Below, in pieces: positions 45,411 through 56,786 of a DNA stretch of 64,000 nucleotides (positions within the stretch are counted from its first letter, which is position 1; each line of letters begins with the position of its first letter). The notes under the pieces were generated by a model. It searched no databases. It had not been told where the DNA came from and was given only the letters and a program-made list of their open reading frames with translations. The DNA comes from Ananas comosus (Eukaryota > Streptophyta > Magnoliopsida > Poales > Bromeliaceae), in the NCBI RefSeq assembly GCF_001540865.1, contig NC_033632.1:714478-778477 (forward strand), in the 5' to 3' direction. A program made the translations under genes and the position numbers.

Positions 45411-48400
45411 ATGGAGATCCTCAACAAGCTTAAGAACCTCGACGCGTACCCGAAGATCAACGAGGACTTCTACAGCCGCACGCTCTCCGGGGGCATCGTC
45501 ACTATCGTCTCCGCTCTCGTCATGCTCTTCCTCTTCATCTCTGAGACGAGTGAGACGCTTCCTCGCCTCTTCTGATCTCGCTATGTTGCGTGTTTGCTGC
45601 TTTGGATGGTTCATTGGACGCTCTGTAGTAGAATTTCCCGGAGGTTTTGAGGCCATTGGGTTGTTGGTTGTCTTAAAAATTGGATTTTTGTTGATTTACT
45701 GTTTCCTCTTCACCATCGAGACGAGTGAGACGCTTTTTGGTTTGGGATTTAACTTTTTTCCTCCTTTTTTCATCTCATTATGTAGTGTATTGCTCCTTCG
45801 TATGGTTGATTGAGTTGTGTATAGTAGGATTTTTCGAAGATTTTGGTTTTGGTGCTTTGTGGGTTCTATTAAAAATTGGATTTTGAATTGTTTTTGTTGA
45901 TTTATCAACTTATTTTATAATCGGATTTAGTGGTCATGTAGAAGGCATTTGGTGTGCTTGTGTTTTATTGCAATTAGGGAAAATAGTTTTGCATGAGCGG
46001 CATTATATGGTATAATCCCAGATAGTGAAGTACTGTGATCATATCTAATGGTTGATGAATATGATATAAGCTTGATCTGACATTTTGGGATTCCTCTTTG
46101 TGTCTCTTAATTAAATATTAGGCCATACTTGGAAACTGGTGAGTCTTGCATACCTTCTTGCATACCTACATATCAATGCATACTTGTGTTCTTGTCGCCT
46201 TCCTGGATGTATCCTACATGCTTGTATAGTGTGAATCTAATCATCATTTCTCAATTTCATCCTTTTTTTCCAGGACTATTTTTTTACTCAGCAACTGAGA
46301 CTAAGTTGGTGGTTGACACATCACGAGGCGAAAGACTACGTGTCAATGTTAGTACTTCACTTTCTTTCTATCAGTTAAAATTGAAATTGCTGGCTTGGTT
46401 TTAGGGCTGATTAATTATTGAAGTACATTTGGATTGTCTTAACTTTTCTATCTCCGTTTCAAACTCGTAAGAATATGTAGAAGTCCTTGATATCATGCTT
46501 TTCACCTGCTAATTTTAATAACGAATTATAACTACTCTTATGATGAGTAGATGATACTAATAGGTTTGTTATAGTTTCACTTGCCTTGTGAGTGCTACAT
46601 TTAGGTTGAAATTGCAACTATTCTATATATATTTACTGGACATACCTTTATATCAGAGACATTCATATAGAGGCTTATGATGAAAATTTTTCAGCACATA
46701 TCAAATGTTCATTCTTTTTGCCACGAGTATTGATGACTTTTTGTTCTCCCGCAGTTTGATATTACTTTTCCAGCTATTGCTTGCTCACTTTTGAGTGTTG
46801 ATACAATGGATATTAGCGGGGAGCAACACTGGGACATAGTATGTTCACACCCTTCTCTTTTGTTGTCTTTAATTGATTATATAGTGCTGTAGATTTATAT
46901 AGCCGCAACTTCAAAGAATATACTACATGTATTATATCTGTCCACTTGTAGAGGCATGACATTCTAAAGAAAAGGTTGGACCATCTTGGAAATGTTATTG
47001 GGTCAAGACAAGGTGGTGTTGGTGCCCCAAAGGTTAGTAACTTTTGTACTTATGATTAGCATGTAAGCATGTAATCTATACTTGAGAATTCCTCCTCTTT
47101 TTTTTTTCCCTGTTTTTGGCCACTATGCAGGTTATATGAATGTAGGCATCAATGTTTGAATTTGGCCTTTTTGTATAGCTTCTGAAAAGTTTTGCTCTCC
47201 TTGAAACGCTTAGGCACCTTATAGGAGCTTATGTTAATTGCCTAATGACTTGGGCAATAAAAACCTGCAGAGTGCCAGAAAAAAAAATTTAAGCAAAATA
47301 TCAGCCACTATTTCTAATTTCTTGGTAACTATGACATTAAGAGGTTGAAATTCCTTGTTTAAAATTATAATTTCTTACCCTTTTTTTCTTATGTAGATTG
47401 AGAGGCCTCTACAGAGACATGGGGGGAGGCTTGAGCATAACGAGACGTACTGTGGTTCCTGCTATGGTGCTGAAACGGTATGGAAATATGGTTGCAGTTG
47501 TTTTTTTTTTTTAAATATTAATGCCGTCTCTTTAGGTGCTTAATTGTTCCTTTTTGGCTTAACCATATGATACCCTCCTATTAATATTGCCCCCTTGAAA
47601 TATTAAAACCTGTTTTTAGTTTTTACCTTGCTGGCATATTAGCAAAGTGATTTATATTGGTGAAGCAACACTGCTGGAACAAGGCAAAAGTATGAAAATA
47701 TATGGTTTGAGGAGTTGCTGTGTTAGATTCAATATTTCAGGGTGGCAAATAGGAAATCATGATACCTAGTTATTCACTGTGTTTTTCCTGTGTTTAGTTT
47801 TTTTTTAATAGTTTCTTTTGTGCTTGGCCGTTGGCTGTTTGATTTTCTGTAAACTCAAAAATAATTGTTTTTCTAAATGCAGTTGGATGATCAATGCTGT
47901 AATTCATGTGAAGAAGTTCGTGAAGCATATAGAAATAAAGGATGGGGTTTGTCAAATCCAGAATTAATCGACCAGGTATAACTATCAATATTGGACAATT
48001 TAAGCTTTTGATTGCTATAAATTATCAAGTTTGGCCATAGTAATTTATAATTGTTTCTCTGGAAGCTTTTATTGATCTATATATATATTTACGCTAATTG
48101 CAGATAACCCCTCTGAATTTATTCTATTATGCACTTTAGTATTGTACTTACAAAAACCCTACCCAATCTCAATCTCATGCTGACCGCCCCCTTTTATAAT
48201 TTGTTCGTCCATAAAACATTAGAAAATCTCCCTTTTGTTTGATTTTGATCTTGTGGTCTTTGTTTTATGTTAGTGCACGAGGGAGGGCTTAATTGAAAAG
48301 ATTAAAGAGGAACAAGGGGAAGGATGCAACATCCATGGGTTCTTGGATGTTGGTAAAGTAGCTGGAAATTTCCATTTTGCCGCTGGAAAAAGCTTCCATC

Positions 48401-49282
48401 AATCAAATGTCCATGTGCATGATTTGTTGGCCTTTCAAGCAGAAAATTACAATGTGAGTTGCATTCATGAACTCATTTGACTTGTTGGATAAATTGAAGA
48501 TATAAAATGACTCTTTTATTTGAAAAATACCAGATTACTCACAAAATAAACAAGCTGTCCTTCGGAAAGGAGTTCCCAGGTGCTGTAAATCCTCTTGATG
48601 GGTAAGTTGGAATCTACAGTTCCTTTTTTTTTGTTTCTTTTATTCATAATTCTAATCAGTTCAATGAACATATCAGTGCGCACTGGACACAGCAAGCATC
48701 ATCTGGGGCATATCAGTACTTTATCAAGGTGAGTAATTGTTGGCCTTACTGTTATGCTAGTCCTTTTATTCTGGGTAGATTCCATTGGCGGTCCTCAATA
48801 TTTTAGCACGGCTACAGATTGATCCTCAACCTTTGCATCTATTGTACATTTTCATTACATTGAAAAAGGATGAAATGTTCATAATTGCCATGTAGAAAAA
48901 TGGCAGCTACGTGAGCATATACATGGCAATTATGACGATGTTTTCAATCCATTTTTGGGGATGAATATATGTTTTACCCTAAAGGGCATGGTTGTGAAAA
49001 AAAAAAAGAAAAAGAAAAAAGGACAAATTTTATGAACGAAATAGTAACAATTGAAAATGTTAAATCTTGTAAAAGGCTGGGGACGATAATGCTCTTTTCT
49101 CCATGCTTGGTCGATATCATGTTATCTGGATATTGCATCTTATATGATCGGACTGGTAGGCTGTTTATGCTCTGATATTACATGCGAGTGCATCTTGAAG
49201 GATCTTCTTTACTTTCTCAGGTTGTCCCCACAATTTACACTGACATAAGGGGGCACAAAATCCACTCCAACCAGGTAAAGTT

Positions 49283-49336
<54 letters not shown>

Positions 49337-50355
49337 GTGCCTGTTATATATCTTACCTTTTGTACACATTATGATGCCTCATTTTCCTTTCTTTCTTTCC
49401 TCTATTTTTTTTCAACCCACAGTTCTCAGTGACAGAGCACTTCAGAGATGGAAATGTTTATCCTAAGCCCGTTCCTGGCGTATTCTTCTTTTATGACTTC
49501 TCACCAATTAAGGTGAATAAAAATATCCTTAATGTTAATACCGCTCTTCAAATCTTTTCAATTGGCATAGTGTCCTAAATTGTCGAAGGTATTATGACTA
49601 ATATGAGAATCACCCATATCAAATCTTCAGAATTACTCTTTTAAATCAGCCCCTCTAACGTACGCCTATATATTTGTTAGAGGTGGAATGAATTTCTTGA
49701 TATTTTACTGACTTGATGCACAGCTAGTTTGGTTTATCTGTTCTCAATATGATAATTTTAAGTCCCATCTACTTCTCTTATGGTGTTATGTGATGTGTCT
49801 GGTAGAGACTAGAAGTGAAGAATCGCTAGATATGAGTAGAAAAATATTTTATATTTAACATCTATAATGCAAAAGAATTATCCTTAGGTTTTTTTTTTTT
49901 CTTTTTCTTTTATTTTGTGTGTGTGTGTGTGTGTTGTTTTTGCGCGCGCGGGGGTGCTTGGATTGGTGCTGTTATATTGCAGCTAATTAGTCTGCGTGCG
50001 TGAATAATCCCAATACACTGTGATCCCAACCTCATTTATTTGCGTTTCTATTTTTTAAAATATCTGGACAAAGGTTTACTGGAACCTATGTTGCAGGTGA
50101 TCTTCACGGAAGAAAACCGATCCTTTCTTCACTATCTGACTAACTTGTGTGCCATTGTTGGAGGTTCGACCTGATTTATGGATTAGTACAGTTTTACCGA
50201 ATACTTACGATTGCTCATAAAGTTATTAACCCGAATTTTTGGTTACTTATGAACAATGTCCAGGTGTCTTCACAGTTTCTGGAATTATCGATGCGTTTAT
50301 ATACCATGGACAGCGGGCGATCAAGAAGAAGATGGAGATTGGAAAGTATACATAA
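45411..50355 (+). CDS. ERGIC3/ERV46-like ER-Golgi cargo receptor
   Basis: Exons 45411-45549, 46274-46347, 46755-46838, 46952-47032, 47397-47477, 47883-47975, 48274-48453, 48534-48601, 48677-48728, 49221-49274, 49423-49512, 50097-50163 and 50264-50355 join in frame to 384 residues, the family length. The N-terminus is cytosolic (LKNLDAYPKINEDFYSRTLS), followed by a membrane segment (GGIVTIVSALVMLFLFI), a long lumenal domain with paired cysteines (CGSCYGAE, CCNSCEEVR, GCNIHGFL) and a second membrane segment near the C-terminus (LCAIVGGVFTVSGIIDAFIY). ERV46-type proteins cycle in COPII and COPI vesicles and retrieve cargo. The end KKKMEIGKYT is basic. The exon-1 end and donor are duplicated in intron 1. 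Confidence 0.93.
45526..45910 (+). repeat. Tandem duplication of ERGIC3 exon-1 end into intron 1
   Basis: CCTCTTCATCTCTGAGACGA/GTGAGACGCTT at the real donor recurs 175 bases later as CCTCTTCACCATCGAGACGA/GTGAGACGCTT. Similarity continues through GCTATGTTGCGTGT/CATTATGTAGTGT, TTGGATGGTTCATTG/TTCGTATGGTTGATTG and AAAAATTGGATTTT. The units are about 45526-45702 and 45703-45910. Confidence 0.8.
49284..49334. repeat. (CT)n microsatellite in ERGIC3 intron 10
   Basis: A run of about 25 CT units lies just after the exon-10 donor. It is probably length-variable. Confidence 0.9.
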
Positions 50356-51123
50356 TCGCTTTAAGATCCGAAAACATCCGAGTGTTTCAGATTTCAGGGC
50401 TTCTTATTGGAAGAAATGATCAACAGAGAAGAGGATGCTGCTGCTGAAGCTGTACATGAACAATATTCTGGTGGCCAAACATTACTTTGTAACTTTAGAG
50501 TGCTAGTTTCTTTTAGCCCGATAAAATTTTGTGTTCATAAGTGGTATTTATTGGTTAATTGGAGATACAAAATTATATCTAAACACTGTTTAGCGAGGAT
50601 CAGAACTCTCTTCTTCTTTTTTTCCTTCTATCTGAATGTTTTATTTTAATGAAAACGCTGGATTAATGTCGATATGTTTAATTGATCATTTGGTGCTTTT
50701 TCTAATAATGCAACGAAGTGATCAGCTGTAATGTTTAAAGAAACAAACCCAGTAACAAGTTTCCTATATGAAATTTCATTCATATTATTATCCTTCATTT
50801 GAACAAAATATGTCGAGAAACTATTAAATTCAAAAGAAAAAAAGAAAACAAAAATTAGAATAATTAAATGCCAATGAGAAGAGAAATACACTATTATTTT
50901 AATTTCGCAATATAGGATCATTTTTCTTTTCTGTTTTTGCAGTTTTGAGAAAGGTTTTCTTAACCCCCAAAAAAAAAAAAAAAAAAAATCACCTTTCAGC
51001 AGAAATTCGGGCTCAAATTCCAGAAAAGAAAAAAAAAAATCCAAAATCGAGACCATGCGTTGCAAATTAGAAAGAGAGGAGGACCTTGTTTGCAAAATGG
51101 CCACGCATAACAATCCCAGCCTG
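50356..51123. other. ERGIC3 3' flank
   Basis: No gene is supported. A minus-strand frame (50646-51194) exists only because poly-A tracts read as poly-Phe. Confidence 0.55.
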
Positions 51124-52200
51124 TGACGTGATGACACGTGGCTGCCTGGTGGGCCCAAATCTAGCCGTGGTTCCGCCCCATAATTCGTGCTCATTTTTGT
51201 TTCTGAGAGAGAAAGAGAGAGAGAGAAAGAGAGGTTAGGAGGAGATCTCAGAATTTTCTTTTATTATTATTTTAATCTGATATATGCTTATGATCCATTC
51301 CAATAAAATTCCAGTGGATGCTTTGGGTAATCATATCCTCTTCTCTCGCTTCTTTTTAAAAAAAAAAAAATTTATTTCTAATAAATATGATGATGTGAAA
51401 ATTCTTTTTTTTTTTTTTGGTGTAAAATGATGATGAAGAGGATGATGGGTAATTATTCCTTTCCTTCATTCGCTTTTCTCAAATTTTCTTGGCTTTGAAA
51501 CACCTTCTCCTAATTTTTGGTATATGAATCTTCTTATTTAATCAATATTATATATTTCTTATTAGTTTGAGGATTAAAATTCGATTCAAAAGAGTCGCAA
51601 TATGATACATTTAATTTCTTCTCTCACAACTATCAATATCATTTTCAATGCACGATTCTGAGGTACAGATTTAAAATCCGTAAAGCTTTTTTTAAAAAAA
51701 TTTTGTACAAATTTGTAATCCATATGTAATGTTTTATTTCGACTTTTATTTAACTAATGTCGATAATATATCAGGTAATTATTAGTTCTAAGTGCTTTCA
51801 TTTTGTGAGGTTGTATGTTGCAATTGTAACGAGCTAAATCAGAATAATAAAACTACGCTTATATCGAAGTATTGTTTGTGTTTTTATATTTATGTTACGA
51901 ATGTAAGTTTGTGTTCTACATTTGGTTCATCCCGTTGGATCCTAAAGATGTTTGTTCCAATATATAGTGAAATAGTGGTTCCTAATAATAGTTCACTTGG
52001 ATCCTCATGAATTATTTTTCTACAGCTATTCAACATGAACTTAGTATTACTTGAAGCAAACCTTATTTTCGTTATTTTCGCACAACGAATTGAATAGTGT
52101 AATGTGTATATATATTATGTAGAATTAGTCTCATTATTCCTTCTTTTGTTTCCAATATCTCAGGTTATGTAATGTAGATTGGACAGCTTAATAGACGGCA
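51124..52200 (+). promoter_or_regulatory. Promoter and leader of the unknown acidic membrane protein
   Basis: TGACGTG (51124-51130) and CACGTG within ACACGTGGC (51135-51140) stand ten bases apart, a pairing of bZIP-type sites. (GA)n follows at 51203-51233. The acceptor TATCTCAG at 52156-52163 indicates that most of 51240-52163 is a leader intron. Confidence 0.5.
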
Positions 52201-55006
52201 ATGGCGATCGGTTCGAAGGAAATAGTGGGATACATCAAGAAAATTCCAATTCATATGCGAAGGGCTAGTCGCGGATGTGTTCGGGATCATCCTTTCATTC
52301 TTTGTATTGTGTGTTTTCTCCTCATAATATACAGGTATTTTCCTTCGATTTTCGCTCTTCTGTTGGCTTCATTTCCTACAATTCTATGCACCGCGGTTCT
52401 TCTCGGACTCCTCTTAAGTTATGGTGAACCAAATGTGCCTGAAACTAAAGAGGAGGGTAAAAGGCTTGTAAATGGTGAAGCAAAGGATGCTTCTCTTGTG
52501 AGAAAGCATCATGAAGGAGCTTTAGTTGCGAGCCGTAGCGAGAAAAAATCGGTTAGAGAGAAAGATGATCACGGTTTTTCTCGAAAGAACGAAAATATAC
52601 CAAGTGAGATTGGGGAGGATCAAAAGAAAAGTGGAAAGCCTAAGGTAGAGGTAGAGATTGATCATGTTGATCATCGCGAAGCTGCTTCTGATTGTGAGCC
52701 TGATCAGTCGGAGATATCCTCATCCGACGCCTCTGAGATCATCCCGATGCTTGACGAGCTCCACCCTCTGTTGGATTCTGAGGCTCCTCAGCCGTCAGCA
52801 GCATCGAAGGACGGCTCTGATGCGGCGTCAACACAATCGTCTCATGATCGCGAATCGGAAGACGGTAATAGCATCGAGGAAGAAACTGAAAATCAAGAAG
52901 ACGATGATGAGGAAGACGAGGACGAAGAAGAAGAGGAAGGAGCACAAGAAGAGAAGGATGATGATCATGCTAAAGTCGTGGAATGGACGGCGGATGATCA
53001 AAAGAATCTCATGAGCGTCGGGTCTTCTGAGATCGAGAGGAATCAGAGATTGGAAAATTTAATTGCCAGGAGGAGGGCAAGGAAGTTCGTGAGATCGGAA
53101 ATGGAAAAGAATTTGATTGATTTGGATGGTAATGAATCTTTGCCTACCATAGAGGAATTATCAAAATTTCAAGTCCAAATTCCTCAGGTTTTCGCTCCGA
53201 GAAGAAACCCTTTTGATCTTCCTTTCGATTCAGATGACACAATTCCGGGTTCGGCTCCTTCGGTCCTCTTACCAAGCAGAAATCCTTTTGATCTTCCTTA
53301 TGAACAAGCAGATGAGAGTAATAACCCTGCAGGGAAAGATGATGATAATAATAATAACAACAACAACAGTAACAATAACAATTCTACCCATCAGGGTTTT
53401 GTTCCACTTCCGCCGAGGGATTTGTTATATAGAAGGCATGAGAGCTTCACAATAGGCGAGTCATTTCTCGGGGACTTGAAACAAGACTTAAGGCCTTCGA
53501 GATTCAGACCTTATTTCGTTGCCGAGAAAGAGAACACCGAGGAGACCAATTTCGCTGATTTAGAGAGAGAATTCAGCGAGAAGAGCGAATCCAAGCTGAG
53601 CGAAGGCCAAGAGTACTCCGACACGGTTTCGTCGGGAAATGATCAAGAATGCGACAAGGAGATTGTTGAGGATGAAGTGAATAGCCAACAGAGTGAACTC
53701 GCTACGAGCCACGACAATGAAGCTCCTAAAGTAGAGAGCGAATCGTCCGACGATGGCGAGTCAATGCACGACGAACAGATAAAGGCTGAGATCAAGTCAG
53801 CAGGAAGCGGCGGAGATAATTCGAAAGCTATGGAGGAGGAAATAACTGAAGAATCGGCGTCAATTTCGTCAATTTCGGATGACGAGAAGGCGGTAGTGAC
53901 TGAAGATAATAATCTCAAACAACCAGGTGATAATAATCTTTAAAAAGTAATGGTTGGATAGTTAACCATTTATGGTGGATTATAATAATCGTTGCTTATC
54001 GATTCTTTACTCGATATTTCAGGTAACGAAGCGGCGCATGCCGATGAGAGTCAAGTCGCAGACCCTGTTTATGATTCTAGCCCGTCGGCAAGGTCGCTGT
54101 CAAATGCTTCAGCACTTGAAGAAGCTTTGCTCTATGCAGGTGAGGAGTGATTTACTTCTCTTATCACAATCACAAGCTTTGCTCTATGCAGGCTTTAAAA
54201 TTCAAAATTCAGTTCAGAAAGAATTTGGGAGTAATTTGGTTAATTATATGTATACATCGAACTAAAGTATATAAAAATAAAGAGTTTTCATGTAATTATC
54301 TTATCTTTGTTATTTCAGAGTCACGGAATTTCGAAAAATAGTAATTTATCATCTGCCAATTGACAATTATCTTATCATTGTTTTCTCCTGTTCTTCTTTC
54401 CTTCTTGTCCCAGTGTCAGACCAACCAAAAGTACGTGAAATTATTGTGAATACTTGGACAGTAGGATCATAGTGTGATTATGCCATTATTTACCATTTTT
54501 CTCGATAGGAATGGACTTTTAGCTTGAACAGTTTTTGCATAAGTGCTATTGAGTAAAACTGTTTGAAAATATACTAGAAATGCTAATAGACTATATCCTC
54601 TCCTTGAACAGTTTAGCAAATGGCAAAAACTTTAATCTAGAATTGCTATTCATGTTGCTTTTTCGGAATAGTAAAGTTGTTTCAAAAGTTAGGCCGAACA
54701 TGCAATTACTCTTGTTTTACAGATAAAGGTGGCTCCAGTCACTCACCTCCGCAGGTGGATTCATCTACAAAAGGAGTGATTTGGGTCGCGCCGAGTTTGG
54801 CTTGCGTGGAGGAGAACGAGTCGAGATCGAGGGAGGTATCTCAAATCAGAGAGCGCGATGTTCTTGGCACTGACTTGAAGGATATTCGCGAAGATTTCCG
54901 CCTTCCGATCGTGCCCGTCTTGCCTCCCCGCGCAGCTAGTCGGCCGCTGCGTCTTTCAAGCTTGTCTTCTATGGAGGCTGAGTCGAGTGATGGTAGTTCA
55001 AACTAG
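52201..55006 (+). CDS. Acidic membrane protein of unknown function with NPF motifs
   Basis: Exons 52201-53926, 54023-54139 and 54723-55006 join in frame to 708 residues. I do not recognise a named family, though similar plant proteins are annotated only as uncharacterised. Two adjacent hydrophobic segments lie at about residues 30-75 (FILCIVCFLLIIYRY, FALLLASFPTILCTAVLLGLLL). The rest is hydrophilic and very acidic (DDDEEDEDEEEEEG near 240), with an Asn run near 385-395. The ordered centre has ARRRARKFVRSEMEKNLIDL, then RNPFDLP at residues 335 and 360, then PPRDLLYRRHESFTIGESF. The C-terminus has KGVIWVAPSLACVEENESRS. NPF is the core bound by EH domains, so a role in membrane traffic is possible but inferred. 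Confidence 0.85.
54122..54192 (+). repeat. Duplicated exon-2 end in the unknown acidic protein gene
   Basis: AAGCTTTGCTCTATGCAGG occurs at 54122-54140 across the real donor and again at 54174-54192. The second copy reads GCAG/GCTTTA, so its donor is GC rather than GT. Confidence 0.85.
54505..54705. repeat. Degenerate MITE-like repeat in intron 2 of the acidic protein gene
   Basis: Contains TTGAACAGTTTTTGCATAAG, AGTAAAACTGTTTGAAAATA and AAAAGTTAGGCCGAACATGC. It resembles the repeats at 32085-32345 and 3985-4262. Weak evidence. Confidence 0.4.
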
Positions 55007-56786
55007 ATGCTTCAACTGTGGTTAGATTTGTTTATTTGGACTTCTTTTTTTCTTTATTTTGATGTTTCCTACTAAAAAGAAACATGTCAAATTTCATCAA
55101 TGTGTTTCTGCTTACAGCGGAAATGTCTATTGCTTTGATCAACTTTCTATTATATATTTGTACTGAACGTAGCTAAAAAGAATTCTTTCACGTACAGTGA
55201 TAAGGCTTTATTGTGTTCATTGGACTATCATGTCTTTCACCTTGATGGCATTAAACTATCATATCTTTATCTGACCTCTTTGGAGATAAACCATGTCTCT
55301 CATCAAATCTTAGAGAAAGTTTGGATTACATCTTCCAACAAACAAGCGAAAATAATAATAATAATAATAATAATAATATAGAGAAGGGAAGAAACATGAA
55401 TTCCACTAATCAAAGAAACCAAAAACTCAAAAGAAACCTTGGAACTAGAATGCGACGGCAAAGATTGTAAGCTTTGAGCACAAATTGTCCCCTTTCGCTT
55501 GTCGAATCGATGCTGCGCACTGCAAACTGGAACTGTAAGACCAACTATCTCTTCTCTTCCATGCTGCCTGCATCGATATCGATCACCAGATTACAGTTGT
55601 ATTGACGGATTACATCAAAGGACTGCAGTGCTGACCAGCTTCACAGCGCTTCTCGCAGTGATGTCCGTCAAGGGCTCTTTTCCATCAAACTGCACCACGA
55701 CGATCCAGCCAAGCTGTTTTCTGTGCAGGTTTCACAATTCGACGGCAACGGTGAAATGAGGTAGCAGGAGAAACAAAGGTTGGCAAAAGGAGCTTTGATA
55801 TGATTCACAGAGATTGCAATAGCATGGGACATGATCTGGATGATTATTAGTGCAACTGCGAAAGCAGAAGATATATATATATATTCTGATTGATGGAGAG
55901 GCACTCCACTATTGCAACTTAAGAGAGAGAGAGAGAGACCAACAACTTATTTACTATGCAATAATATAAAAACGTTATGCAAATTCAAATCAAATAAACC
56001 ATAGAATCAATAATAAAGTGGAATAAAAAAAATAACAATAAATGATAGGAAAATGCTACCTATCTGGACTCTTATGCATAGGTATAAATTTTACACCCCA
56101 CGCATCCTAGAGTTTACAAAATAAGTTGATAAAACAAGTGAAAAATAAGAATCTTTGGATGAATAGAATGTGAGATGAACACGTAATCTAAAAGTGTACG
56201 GATAGCATGCTCCGAATGATATTCACTTGAAATAAAAGCTACAGAATACCCTGAATGCAACAAAAGCTACAGAATACTCTGAATGCTGAAACAAAATAAG
56301 CCATGCAGCAGTAAACTATTTAACAGGAAAAACAAATAACTCCTCCATATGTGAAATTGAAGTATCACGGGTAACATCGTTAATCTCCCTCATATTATTC
56401 AACAACAATTCACAGTAAATTACTAGCCCTAATTAACCCGTCGAATGCTTAAAGCAAGCATATAACATCTAATATTTTACTGTTACAAACAAGAAACATA
56501 AGCAATGGCTACACTAGCAAAGTACTATTAATCACCCAAAGCCGAAATAAATCTAAGTTCACGTACAGGCTAAATTGAAGGAAATCCCCAATAAACATCG
56601 CAGTTTCCGTTAATTCCGGCTAAAATATTGAATCCTGCATACTCCAAGATATCATCATCTTCCCCCCGTCCCCTCCGTCATGAGTGCCAATAGGATAAGA
56701 TGTTGTTTCTAAATTTCAGCAGGGTAATGTGAAAATCACAATATTTATAAGGGGTCTCCTGCAATTTAGCCCTTCGATAAAAGATC
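55007..56786. other. Intergenic DNA between the acidic protein gene and GAMYB
   Basis: Contains (AAT)n at 55350-55377, an orphan coding-like exon at 55615-55720, (AT)n at 55871-55882, and (GA)n at 55923-55938. Part of 56560-56786 is probably the GAMYB 3' UTR. Confidence 0.5.
55615..55720 (-). pseudogene. Orphan terminal-exon-like fragment
   Basis: On the minus strand a good acceptor (T-rich stretch then CCTGCACAG) is followed by a 34-codon frame (KQLGWIVVVQFDGKEPLTDI and on, ending in STAVL and TGA). It has protein-like composition and normal codon use, and its base composition stands out from the AT-rich flanks. No matching upstream exon is seen before GAMYB, so it may be a relic of a broken gene. 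I cannot name the family. Confidence 0.35.

Noticed and set aside
45376..45813. 145-codon plus-strand frame over ERGIC3 exon 1
   Set aside because: Arg/Ser-rich out-of-frame reading of the real exon and its intron.
50646..51194. 182-codon minus-strand frame
   Set aside because: It consists of poly-Phe and low-complexity residues produced by poly-A tracts and overlaps a promoter-like region.
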